NCBI RefSeq assembly: GCF_019904175.1
Contig: NZ_CP061913.1
Location: 7,688,001 to 7,752,000 of the forward strand
Reading direction: 5' to 3'
Length of the DNA stretch: 64,000 bases
DNA from: Dactylosporangium vinaceum
Lineage (GTDB): Bacteria > Actinomycetota > Actinomycetes > Mycobacteriales > Micromonosporaceae
Under the pieces are notes generated by a model. It saw only the letters and a list, made by a program, of their open reading frames with translations, was not told where the DNA came from and searched no databases. This document shows, one piece after another, positions 17,442 through 26,731 of this stretch. Made by a program: the position numbers and the translations under genes. Positions within the stretch are counted from its first letter, which is position 1. Each line of letters begins with the position of its first letter.

Positions 17442-18959
17442 TTGTACCTCTCCACAGTGGACAAACCCGCGAGCCCGCCCGGCCCCGGCCGCCCCGGCAC
17501 CCGCGTCGCCGCCACCGTCCTGGCGCTGGGCACGGTAAGCCTGATCACCGACGTCTCGGCGGAGATGGTCACCGCCGTCCTCCCCCTGTACCTCATGCTG
17601 GGCCTGCACCTGGGCCCGCTCGGCTACGGCGTGATCGACGGCCTGTACACGGGCGCGACCGCACTGCTGCGCCTGGTCGGCGGCTACGTGGCCGACCGCA
17701 TCCAGCGCCGCAAGGCCGTCGCCGGCGTGGGCTACGCCGTCTCCGCCGCCGCGAAGCTGGGCCTCGTCGCCGCCGGCTCGTCGGTCCCCCTCCTGAGCGC
17801 CGTCATCGTCGCCGACCGGGCCGGCAAGGGCCTGCGCACGGCTCCCCGCGACGCCCTGATCACCCTGTCCACACCCCCGGACCGCCTGGGCCGCGCCTTC
17901 GGCGTGCACCGGTCGATGGACAGCATCGGCGCGTTCGCGGGCCCGCTTGTCGCGGTCGCGGTCCTGACCGCCTCCGCCGGCTCCTTCGACGCCGTCTTCG
18001 TGACCAGCTTCTGCATCGCCACCCTGGGCGTCTTCGTCCTGGCCACCTACGTCCCCGACCACCGCACCCCGTCCTGGCCGGCACCGGCCCCGACCGCGCA
18101 GGCCGCCACCCCCACACCGCACCCGCCCACCGCACCACCCCACTCGACCAGCGCAACACCGCACCCGACCACCCCGGCGCCGCCGCTCACCATCACCACT
18201 GCGTCAACGACCAGCACCGATAGCACCGACCGCCACCCCAGCGATGCCGAAGCCGACAGCGACGGACGGCAGCGCGGCGGGCCGGGCGAGCGGTCGGATG
18301 CGAGCGCCGGCGTGGGTTCGGGTGCGGGTGAGGGTGCGCGCCACGATGCGGGTAAGTCGGACGGGGTGTCGGTGCGGGCCGCGGTGGCGCTGCTCGGGCG
18401 GCGGGAGTTCCGGCTCGTCGTGGTGGCGGCCGTCGTCATGGGGCTGGCGACGGTCGGGGACGGGTTCGTGTACCTGGTGCTGCAGCGGCACAATGACCTG
18501 GCCGCCGGGTGGTTTCCGCTGCTCGCCGTCGGGACCAGCCTCGCGTACCTCCTCCTGGCCGGGCCGCTCGGGCACCTCGCCGACCGGGTCGGGCGGGCGC
18601 GGGTCTACCTGGGCGGGTTCGGGGCGCTCGCGGCCGTGTACGTCATCCTGGGCACCGGCGTCGGGGGGACGGGCGCGCTCGTGGTGGCGGTCGCGCTGTA
18701 CGGGACGTTCTACGCGGCCACCGACGGGGTGCTGATGGCCCTGGCCGGGCCGCTGCTCCCCGCGGCGCTGCGGACCACCGGGATCGCGCTGGTGCAGAGC
18801 GGGCAGTCGCTGGCCTATCTGGTCTCCTCGGTCCTGTTCGGGCTGGCGTGGCAGTTGCGGGGCCCCGGGCCGGCCCTGTTCGGCGCCGCGGCCTTCGCCG
18901 TCCTCGCTCTCCTCCTCGTCGCCCCCGCGCTCCGGACAGGTACGACACACGATGCGTAA
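17442..18959 (+). CDS. MFS transporter with long low-complexity central loop
   Basis: This 505-residue major facilitator has two six-helix lobes. The first lobe contains SLITDVSAEMVTAVLPLYL, GLYTGATALLRLVGGYVADR and DRAGKGLRTAPRDALI, features of a group of drug or metabolite MFS proteins. The lobes are joined by a loop of about 100 residues (18,060-18,370) rich in Pro, Thr, Ser and His, then in Gly, Asp and Arg. Most MFS loops here are 20-40 residues. The second lobe includes GTSLAYLLLAGPLGHLADRVGR. Codon style also changes across the loop. The start is uncertain: TTG at 17442 has AAAGG seven bases upstream, while GTG at 17457 has no visible ribosome-binding site. The stop overlaps the start of the next gene by eight bases, so the two are coupled. 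Confidence 0.8.
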   Translation: MYLSTVDKPASPPGPGRPGTRVAATVLALGTVSLITDVSAEMVTAVLPLYLMLGLHLGPLGYGVIDGLYTGATALLRLVGGYVADRIQRRKAVAGVGYAVSAAAKLGLVAAGSSVPLLSAVIVADRAGKGLRTAPRDALITLSTPPDRLGRAFGVHRSMDSIGAFAGPLVAVAVLTASAGSFDAVFVTSFCIATLGVFVLATYVPDHRTPSWPAPAPTAQAATPTPHPPTAPPHSTSATPHPTTPAPPLTITTASTTSTDSTDRHPSDAEADSDGRQRGGPGERSDASAGVGSGAGEGARHDAGKSDGVSVRAAVALLGRREFRLVVVAAVVMGLATVGDGFVYLVLQRHNDLAAGWFPLLAVGTSLAYLLLAGPLGHLADRVGRARVYLGGFGALAAVYVILGTGVGGTGALVVAVALYGTFYAATDGVLMALAGPLLPAALRTTGIALVQSGQSLAYLVSSVLFGLAWQLRGPGPALFGAAAFAVLALLLVAPALRTGTTHDA

Positions 18960-19923
18960 AATTCTGTCGACGTCGATTGTTGCGCTCGTGCTGGCCGCCG
19001 GGGCCGGCGTGTACATCCACGCGGCGGCGCACCGCAACGACGCCGGGGCGGCGGCCACCGCGGCCGTCGACATCGGGCCGGGGCACCACCGGATCCTGGT
19101 GCGCAGCACGGCCCCCGGGTCGATGGGGCACCTCGCGGTCGTGGCGGGAGCGGCGCGCACGACCTCGAGCGTCACGTGCAACCGGGTGTACGCCGCGGCC
19201 GGCACCGCGATCTGCCTTCGACCCGACGGACCCCTGGCGACCTACCAGATCGCGGTCCTCGACGAGCATCTCGCCGAGCGTGACACCTATCCGATGGTCG
19301 GCGTCCCGAACCGGGCCCGGGTGTCGGCCGACGGGCGGCTCGTCACCTGGACCGCGTTCGTGACCGGGGACTCGTACAACGGCGGGCAGTTCTCGACCCG
19401 GGTCGGCGTCCTCGACACCCGGACCGGGGACCTGGTCGCCGACACGCTGGAGTCGTACGCCCTCACCCGCGACGGGCACCCGTACCAGGCCGCGGACGTC
19501 AACTACTGGGGTGTCACCTTCGCCGCGGACGACACGACGTTCTACGCGACAATGGCGAGCGCCGGGCACCGGTACCTCGTCCGCGGCGACCTCACCGCCC
19601 GCACCGTGACGACCGTGGCCGAGCACGTCGAGTGCCCGTCGCTGTCGCCGGACGGGACCCGTATCGCGTTCAAGCAGGCGGTCGGCGGCGACCCGGTCAA
19701 CGGCTGGCGCCCGGCCGTCATGGACCTCGCCACCGCGGCCGTCACCACGCTGCCGGAGACGCGATCCGTCGACGACCAGATCGCCTGGCTCGACGACCGG
19801 ACCGTGCTCTACGCGATCCACCGCGACCAGGACCACGCCGACGTCTGGTCCGCCCCCGCCGACGGCACCGGCCCACCGGCCCTGCTCATCCCCGACGCCG
19901 AATCACCCGCCCCCATTCCGTGA
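18952..19923 (+). CDS. Membrane-anchored or secreted TolB-like beta-propeller protein
   Basis: This 323-residue protein has an N-terminal hydrophobic segment (residues 5-24), a signal anchor or signal peptide without a clear cleavage site. Blades of a TolB/DPP-like propeller follow, recognisable as RARVSADGRLVTWTAFV, YWGVTFAADDTTFYATM, CPSLSPDGTRIAFKQ, QIAWLDDRTVLYAI and VWSAPADGTGPPALLIPDA. It probably acts outside the membrane as a binding or scaffold protein. No catalytic triad of prolyl oligopeptidases is present because there is no C-terminal hydrolase domain. It overlaps the MFS transporter gene by eight bases, which suggests coupled translation and perhaps a role with that transporter. 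Function is otherwise unknown. Confidence 0.72.
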   Translation: MRKILSTSIVALVLAAGAGVYIHAAAHRNDAGAAATAAVDIGPGHHRILVRSTAPGSMGHLAVVAGAARTTSSVTCNRVYAAAGTAICLRPDGPLATYQIAVLDEHLAERDTYPMVGVPNRARVSADGRLVTWTAFVTGDSYNGGQFSTRVGVLDTRTGDLVADTLESYALTRDGHPYQAADVNYWGVTFAADDTTFYATMASAGHRYLVRGDLTARTVTTVAEHVECPSLSPDGTRIAFKQAVGGDPVNGWRPAVMDLATAAVTTLPETRSVDDQIAWLDDRTVLYAIHRDQDHADVWSAPADGTGPPALLIPDAESPAPIP

Positions 19924-19930
19924 GCCGGCA

Positions 19931-19950
19931 CCGTGCCGTGCCGTGCCGTG
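19931..19950. repeat. Short tandem repeat, four copies of CCGTG
   Basis: Four perfect 5-bp copies lie just behind the stop of the beta-propeller gene. This is a likely slippage site outside coding sequence. Confidence 0.8.
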
Positions 19951-19964
19951 AGCAATCGAGACCC

Positions 19965-19993
19965 TTGAGCGCCGATCTACCAGGTAGTAACTT
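19965..19993 (+). promoter_or_regulatory. Leaderless promoter with a perfect palindrome in its spacer
   Basis: TTGAGC (19965-19970) and TAACTT (19988-19993) are 17 bp apart, and the ATG of the small membrane protein follows six bases later. CTACC-A-GGTAG (19977-19987) fills the spacer. A protein bound there would cover the promoter. Confidence 0.65.
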
Positions 19994-19999
19994 GGCCGG

Positions 20000-20389
20000 A
20001 TGCGAACACTGGCGCTGCTGATCGCGGCCGTGGGGATCCTGCTGGAGGGCCTCGTCATCGGGTTCACGCTGTTCGCGCTCGGCGGTGTCATCGACGCATA
20101 CTCGATGTCGATGGCCGGCACGGACCCGTCCTTGGCCCAGGCCGCGCTCAAGGTCGGCGGGATCGTTCTCGCCGCGTTCCTGGTCGTCCTCGCCGCTGTT
20201 CTGGCCGCCGCGGCCGCCCGGGACCGGCACGCCCGCAAGGCGGCCTTCGCCGCGATGATCGTCCAGTGCGCCGTCGTCGTCATCGCCGGCCTCGCCCTGG
20301 GCTGGGCCGTGTTCGCCGGCACTCTCATCGTCCTCGGCACGCTCCTCTACGCCCTCCTGGACGACTCCCAGCAGCCCGCCACCCACTGA
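20000..20389 (+). CDS. Small four-helix membrane protein of unknown function
   Basis: This 129-residue protein has four predicted membrane segments at about 5-30, 50-72, 82-98 and 100-118, separated by very short loops, with a charged turn (ARDRHARKAAF) after helix two. I do not recognise the family. It starts at the ATG directly behind a well-formed promoter, and the spacing implies a leaderless mRNA. The promoter contains a perfect 11-bp palindrome, so it is probably regulated by a dimeric repressor. It stands alone: the upstream gene ends 76 bp before it and the downstream regulator has its own 177-bp control region. Confidence 0.65.
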   Translation: MRTLALLIAAVGILLEGLVIGFTLFALGGVIDAYSMSMAGTDPSLAQAALKVGGIVLAAFLVVLAAVLAAAAARDRHARKAAFAAMIVQCAVVVIAGLALGWAVFAGTLIVLGTLLYALLDDSQQPATH

Positions 20390-20482
20390 CCACAGGCACG
20401 GCACCACCCGCCCCGCACCAGGCGCAGGCCACACTGCCGCGCGCCCCCGCGGACGGTAGCCAGAAACGCCGCACAACGGTCG

Positions 20483-20520
20483 CCGCTCATGAGCGGAAAC
20501 GCAGCGAGATGCAGCGAGGC
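20483..20520. promoter_or_regulatory. Palindrome plus direct repeats upstream of the SARP/NB-ARC regulator
   Basis: CCGCTCATGAGCGG (20483-20496) is a perfect 14-bp palindrome. It is followed by two direct copies of GCAGCGAG at 20501 and 20511, ten bases apart. Direct heptamer repeats at about one helical turn are the usual form of SARP binding sites, so autoregulation of the gene at 20567 is possible. Confidence 0.45.
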
Positions 20521-20566
20521 GGCCGCCGTGCACGAGTGCTGAGCGGACAGGTGGCATGCTTGCCCC

Positions 20567-23500
20567 GTGCGGATCACCACCCTGGGCGAGCTCGCCGTCG
20601 ACGGCCGGCCGGTGCGCGGTGAGCGCCTCGCCGCCGTCGTGCGGGCCCTCGTCGACGCCCGGGGCCGGACCCTCACCCCGGCCGTCCTGGCCGAGGCCGT
20701 GTGGGGTGGGGCGCCGCCGGATGACGCGGCGGGAGCCGTCCACGCGCTCATCGCGCGGGCCCGCCGGCTCGGGCTGCCGATCGCCGCGGTGCCGGGCGGC
20801 TACCGGGTGTCCCCCGAGGATATCGAGCCGGATGTGGTACTCGTCCAAGCCCACGTCACCGCCGCCCGCCGGGCGCGGGACCCCGCCGAGGCGGCCGGGC
20901 ACGCCGCGCAGGCCCGGTCCGGCTTCCCGGCCGTGCCCGAGCTGACCGACGGTACTGTCGCCGCATTGTTCGCCGACGTGGCCGCCGCTCAGGCGCACGC
21001 CGCCCTCGCCACCGGGCGGGTCGCGCCGGGGCTGGAGGCGGACCTCACGCTGCTGGCCACGCTTACCCCGCCGCACGAGCCGTCGGCGGCCCTGCTGATG
21101 CGGCTCCTGGCCGCGCAGAGCCGGCAGGCCGAGGCGCTCGCGGTGATGGAGCGCCTGCGCGAGACCCTGGCCGAGCGCTACGGCAGCGACCCGTCCCCGA
21201 TCGTCGCCGAGGCCCACCTGGCGGTCCTGCGCGGTGAGGCGGCGAGCGGCCCGGGCGAGCAGCCCCGGGCGGCCGGGTCGGGGAAGCGGCTGCCGCCGTC
21301 GTGGCGGCGGGCGGCGACCGCGATGCTCGGCCGGGAACATGACGTCGACGCCGTGCGGGCCGCGCTGGGCCAGGGGCCGCTCGTGACGGTCGTGGCCGTC
21401 GGCGGCGCCGGGAAGACGCGGCTCGCGGCCGAGATCGCGCGCCGGACGGCGGCCGCGGGCGGGGCGGTGCACGTGGTCGAGCTGGCCGGGGTGCGGGCCG
21501 CGGACGCGGTGCTGCCGGCGATCGTCGCGGCGGCCGACCCGGCCCCGGCGGGCACCGAAAAGATCATGTCGGCCGGTGAGCGGCTCGCCGAGGTGGCCGG
21601 GCTGGTGGTGCTGGACAACTGCGAGCACCTGCTCGGCGGGGCCGCCGGCGCGGTCGCCGAGCTGCTCGACGCGTCACCTGACGTGGCCGTGCTCGCGACC
21701 AGCCGGGCGCCGCTGGGGCTACCCGGGGAGGTCGTGCACCGGCTGGCGACCCTCGACGACGACGCCGCCCTGGAGCTGCTGACCGCGCGGGCCCGGGCCG
21801 GGGGTGCGCGCATCGGCGGAGCGGATGCGCGCCAGACGCTGTGCCGGCGGCTCGACAACCTGCCGCTGGCCCTGGAGCTGGCCGCGGCGCGGCTGCGGCA
21901 CATGCCGATCGAGGACGTCCTGGCCGGGCTCGACGACCGGTTCGGGCTGCTCGACGACGCGCTGCGGGGGCTGCCCGACCGGCACGCCGGGCTGTGGGCG
22001 ATGGTCGACTGGAGCCGGGAGCTGCTCGGCCCGGAGGAGCGGGTGCTGCTGGAACGCCTCGCCGTCATCCCCGCGCCGTTCACGAAGGACGTCGCCGAGC
22101 ACGTCGCCGGGCAGCACCGGGGCCTCGCGGTGCGGCTGGCGACACTGGTGGAGCAGTCGCTGCTGGTGCTCGAGGACGGGCACCGGTATCGGATGCTGGA
22201 GACGGTCCGCGAATACGGCGAGGCCCGGCTGGCCGCGGCCGGCGGGCGGGACGCGGCGATGGACGGGCTGGTGGACTGGGCCCGGGCCGAGGCGGTCCGG
22301 CTGCACGGCGAGTTCATCGGGCCGGGGCAGCTGGCCGCGTTCGCCCGGTGCGGCGCGGAGCAGGACAACCTCGTCGCCGCGCTGCGGTGGGCGTGCGGGC
22401 GCGACGACGCCGCCGCGGTCGACATCGCGGTGCCGCTGTTTCACCTGTGGACGGTGCGCGGCCTGCACGGCGAGGTGGCGCCGTGGGCGGCGGCGCTGCT
22501 GCGGGCCGGGGACCCGGTGGCCCGGCGGGAGTACCCGCTGGTGCGCACCGCCGACCCGGACCGGCTCACCTGGCTGTGCCTGCTCGCCGGGATCAACGCG
22601 TTCGCGGTCGACGCGCACCGGGTGTTCGCCCTGGCCGAGCGGGTGCTGCGGCGGCTGGGCCGGGACCGGCCCGGCGCGCGGGTCTCGCGGCGCGCGGCGG
22701 CGCTGGCGACGGTGGTGCCGGCCCTGGGTGAGCTGAACCTCGACAAGGGCCTCGCGGCGGCCGAGGCGCTCATCGCCCAGCCCGACCCGTACGCGCAGGG
22801 GTTCGGGCTGTTCCTGCGCGGGGTGATCCGGGAGAACCGGGGCGACGCCGTGCCGGTCGCCGAGCGCACCGCCGACGCCGAGCTGGCCTACCGGCGCTTC
22901 GAGGCGGCCGGCGACCACTGGGGCATGGCGATGGCGGCGCAGATGATCGGCTCGCAGGGCGGCCCGGACGGCGCCGACTGGCTGCGCCGCGGGGCCGGGC
23001 ACATGGAGCTGCTCGGCGCGGCCGAGGACGCCGGCTCGATCCGGGTCATGCTCGACGCGCAGCTGGCCCAGCTCGGCGACGACGCGGCCGCGGAGCGGCT
23101 CGTCGAGGTCGCCAACGCCGGCCCGGTCGCGACGCCGGTCGGGTTTCAGATCATGGAGGGCGCCCAGGCCAACCTGGGACTGGCCCACTACGCGTGGCGG
23201 CAGGGCCGCACCGGCGACGCTGTCGCGCACGCCGAGCGGGCGGCCGAGATCGCCCGGGAGGGCGCGGCGCCGGTGCCGCAGGTCCGGGTCGTGTTCGGCA
23301 CCGCCGCGGCCGTGTTCAACCTGCGGGCCGCCGGCGCGGCCGGGGGCGTGCGGGCCGCCGGCTTCCTGGAGGCCGTCCGCGCCGAGGCGCTCAACGGGCT
23401 CGACGTGCCCTCGCTTGGCGTGTGGGCGCTGGGCACCGCGGCCCTCGCCGCGCACCTGGGCGACGGCGAGGCGGCGCGGGAGCTGTGGACGCTCGGCATG

Positions 23501-23740
23501 CGGTGCTCGGCGAACCCGGCCCAGCTGTTCGAGCCGGGCACCGACCCGGTCCTCGACGCCGCTGTCGGCCGCAGCCATCGGGCGGCACAGGCCTCGCCGG
23601 GTGCGGCGGAGCCGGCCGGCGCCGACTTCGACGAGCCGTACGGCCCGGGGTTCGAGCACTGGCGGACGCGGCCGATGACCGAGGTCACCGGCCGCATCCG
23701 CGAGCTGGCCGAGGTACACCTTCAGACTTTGCGGCGGTAG
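20567..23740 (+). CDS. SARP-like transcriptional regulator with NB-ARC ATPase domain
   Basis: This 1057-residue regulator has a winged-helix DNA-binding domain (about 1-90, starting MRITTLGELAVDGRPV) and a bacterial transcriptional activation domain of TPR-like helices (about 95-230). An NB-ARC/AAA ATPase (about 255-560) carries the P-loop VAVGGAGKTRL, the Walker B-like LVVLDNCEHLL, the ATSRAPLG sensor segment and DNLPLALELAAARL. Helical repeats fill the rest. This AfsR/AlnR-like layout is typical of activators of secondary metabolism. The N-terminal domain lacks some basic residues of classical SARPs, so DNA-binding should be regarded as probable. GTG start at 20567. The 3' end overlaps the convergent ABC permease gene by 19 bp. 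No biosynthetic cluster is visible around it. Confidence 0.85.
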   Translation: MRITTLGELAVDGRPVRGERLAAVVRALVDARGRTLTPAVLAEAVWGGAPPDDAAGAVHALIARARRLGLPIAAVPGGYRVSPEDIEPDVVLVQAHVTAARRARDPAEAAGHAAQARSGFPAVPELTDGTVAALFADVAAAQAHAALATGRVAPGLEADLTLLATLTPPHEPSAALLMRLLAAQSRQAEALAVMERLRETLAERYGSDPSPIVAEAHLAVLRGEAASGPGEQPRAAGSGKRLPPSWRRAATAMLGREHDVDAVRAALGQGPLVTVVAVGGAGKTRLAAEIARRTAAAGGAVHVVELAGVRAADAVLPAIVAAADPAPAGTEKIMSAGERLAEVAGLVVLDNCEHLLGGAAGAVAELLDASPDVAVLATSRAPLGLPGEVVHRLATLDDDAALELLTARARAGGARIGGADARQTLCRRLDNLPLALELAAARLRHMPIEDVLAGLDDRFGLLDDALRGLPDRHAGLWAMVDWSRELLGPEERVLLERLAVIPAPFTKDVAEHVAGQHRGLAVRLATLVEQSLLVLEDGHRYRMLETVREYGEARLAAAGGRDAAMDGLVDWARAEAVRLHGEFIGPGQLAAFARCGAEQDNLVAALRWACGRDDAAAVDIAVPLFHLWTVRGLHGEVAPWAAALLRAGDPVARREYPLVRTADPDRLTWLCLLAGINAFAVDAHRVFALAERVLRRLGRDRPGARVSRRAAALATVVPALGELNLDKGLAAAEALIAQPDPYAQGFGLFLRGVIRENRGDAVPVAERTADAELAYRRFEAAGDHWGMAMAAQMIGSQGGPDGADWLRRGAGHMELLGAAEDAGSIRVMLDAQLAQLGDDAAAERLVEVANAGPVATPVGFQIMEGAQANLGLAHYAWRQGRTGDAVAHAERAAEIAREGAAPVPQVRVVFGTAAAVFNLRAAGAAGGVRAAGFLEAVRAEALNGLDVPSLGVWALGTAALAAHLGDGEAARELWTLGMRCSANPAQLFEPGTDPVLDAAVGRSHRAAQASPGAAEPAGADFDEPYGPGFEHWRTRPMTEVTGRIRELAEVHLQTLRR

Positions 23741-24515
23741 GCCCGCAGGGCCAGGGGCATGAAGATCGCCACCAGGGCCGCCGACCAGCCCAGGGTCCAC
23801 CACACGTGCACGCCGTAGCCGGGGGTGCCGAGGAACAGCCCGCGCATCGCCTCGACCAGGTGGCTCAGCGGGTTGTTGCGCACGAACCCCTGCATCCAGC
23901 CCGGGAGCGTCTTCGTGCCGACGAACACGTTCGAGGCGAACGTGAGCGGCAGGACGATCAGGAAGCAGATGCCCTGGACCGCCCCGGACGTGCGGGCGAT
24001 CATGCCGATCAGGACCGGTGCCCAGGACAGCGAGAGGGCGAAGACGACGGCCAGGGCGCAGCCGGCGATCGCGTGGAGGGCGTCGGTGCCGACGCGGAAG
24101 CCCATGACGTAGGCGAACCCGAAGGTGGAGATGGTCACCAGGACGTACCTGACGATGTCGCCGAGCACCGCCCCGATCAGCGGGGCCGCCCGCGGGATCG
24201 GCAGGGACCGGAACCTGTCGAAGATGCCCTTCTCGATGTCGGTGTTGAGGTTCACGCCGATCGAGATGGCGCCCATGGCGATCGTCTGGGCCAGGATGCC
24301 CGGCATGACGAACTGCAGGTAGTCGTGGGTCGAGCCGGAGATCGCGCCGCCGAAGATGTACACAAAAATGATCATGAACAGGACGGGCTGGACGGTGACG
24401 TCGATGAGCTGCTCGGGCGTGCGCATCGTCTTGATGAGGCTGCGCTTGGTGAGCTCCAGGGAGTGCCGGATCAGCTTGAACGGCTTCGGGGCGGGGCGGT
24501 CGAGAACGATGGCGG

Positions 24516-24519
<4 letters not shown>
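23722..24519 (-). CDS. ABC-2 type transporter permease (DrrB-like)
   Basis: This 265-residue integral membrane protein has six predicted helices and the ABC-2 family pattern. The N-terminus is RSLIKTMRTPEQLIDVTVQP, followed by FMIIFVYIFGGAIS. The conserved cytoplasmic segment GIFDRFRSLPIPRAAPLIG comes next, and the C-terminal loop contains NNPLSHLVEAMRGLFLG. The last two are signatures of the daunorubicin-resistance type (DrrB) permeases. With the upstream ATPase it would form an exporter for a hydrophobic drug or lipid-like compound. The start codon overlaps the ATPase stop in an ATGA arrangement, so the two are translationally coupled. The 3' end overlaps the SARP-like gene on the opposite strand by 19 bp. 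Confidence 0.9.
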
Positions 24520-25481
<962 letters not shown>

Positions 25482-25602
25482 GGCACTCACCGTGCCGGGC
25501 CCGGCCGACACGGGTCCGACACGCGACCCGCATGGAACCGATATGCGAGGGAAACGGCCCGACGCAAGACCGACGAGCATTGCGACGGTACCGTGACGGC
25601 TC

Positions 25603-26724
25603 ATGAACGACACCCAGGTCAGCGCCGGACGCCGGGTCGGGCGCCGGGTCGGGCGGCTGCTCGGCCGCGTGATCTCGGGCCTGCAGCCCGCCGAGCCGCT
25701 CCCGCAGCTGCTGCCCCGCCCGGAGGACGACGCGGCGATCATGGACTGCGCGCTGTACGTGCGCGGCAGCCGCGCGCCGGGCCGGCCCGGGTTCAGCGAC
25801 GCCTACGCCACCGCGCGGCGGCGGCGCAACGGCTTCGTGTGGCTGGGGCTGTTCGAGCCGAGCTGGGCCCAGTTCACCGCGATCGCCCAGGAGGTCGGGG
25901 CCGACGACCCGACGGTCGACACCACCCTCGACCGGGAGCGGCGCCCCGCCATCGAGCGGCGCGGGGACGTGACGGTCCTCACGCTGCGCACGGCCCGGTA
26001 CGTCGAGCACGGCGAGCTCACCGAGACGTCCGAGGTCGTCGACACCGGCGCCGTCACCCTGCTCATCGGCGCCCACTTCGTCGTGTCGGTCCGCCACGGC
26101 GGGGCCGGCGCCCTGGCCGACGTCCGCGAGGGCCTCCAGCAGCGGCCGAGCCTGCTCGCGCAGGGCCCGTGGTCGGTCGGCTACGCGGTCGTCGAGCGGA
26201 TGGTCGAGGTCTACCACGACGTCGCGACCCGGGTCGAGCGCGACGTGGAGAAGCTCGAGGAGGTCGCGTTCCTGCGCCACGGCGGCTGCGACGTGCAGCA
26301 GATCTACCAGCTCAAACGGGAGCTCGTCGAGTTCAAGCGGGCGGTGCTGCCGCTGCAGGCGCCGCTGCGGCTGATGGCCGAGACGACCTCGACGCTGCCG
26401 CCGGGCCTGCGCCAGCACTTCACGGACGTCCTGGCCCGCCTCGGCCAGGTCGTCGAGCGGGTCGCGACGTACAACGAGCTGCTCGACTCGATCCTGCAGG
26501 CCCGGCTGGCGCAGGTCGGGCTCGACCAGAACAATGACATGCGCAAGATAGCCGCCTGGGCGGCGATGGCCGCGGTCCCGACGGCGATCGCCGGGGTGTA
26601 CGGCATGAACTTCGACCACATGCCGGGCACCTCGTCGCCGTGGGGGTTCGCCGTGGCCGTGCTCGTCATGTGCGCCGGGATGCTCGTGCTGTACCGGCTG
26701 TTCCGTAAGTCCAAGTGGCTGTGA
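25603..26724 (+). CDS. corA: CorA-family magnesium/cobalt transporter
   Basis: This 373-residue protein has the CorA layout: a large N-terminal cytoplasmic alpha/beta domain, a long stalk helix (VEVYHDVATRVERDVEKLEEV to RVATYNELLDSILQARLAQV) and two C-terminal membrane helices. The first helix ends in YGMNF, the family's selectivity signature (GMN). The C-terminal KSKWL is the usual basic tail after helix two. Pentamers of such proteins carry Mg2+ (or Co2+/Ni2+) down its gradient. A TACCGT box eight bases before the ATG suggests a near-leaderless transcript. The following permease gene begins only seven bases after the stop, so they probably form an operon for ion homeostasis. Confidence 0.92.
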   Translation: MNDTQVSAGRRVGRRVGRLLGRVISGLQPAEPLPQLLPRPEDDAAIMDCALYVRGSRAPGRPGFSDAYATARRRRNGFVWLGLFEPSWAQFTAIAQEVGADDPTVDTTLDRERRPAIERRGDVTVLTLRTARYVEHGELTETSEVVDTGAVTLLIGAHFVVSVRHGGAGALADVREGLQQRPSLLAQGPWSVGYAVVERMVEVYHDVATRVERDVEKLEEVAFLRHGGCDVQQIYQLKRELVEFKRAVLPLQAPLRLMAETTSTLPPGLRQHFTDVLARLGQVVERVATYNELLDSILQARLAQVGLDQNNDMRKIAAWAAMAAVPTAIAGVYGMNFDHMPGTSSPWGFAVAVLVMCAGMLVLYRLFRKSKWL

Positions 26725-26731
26725 AGGATCG

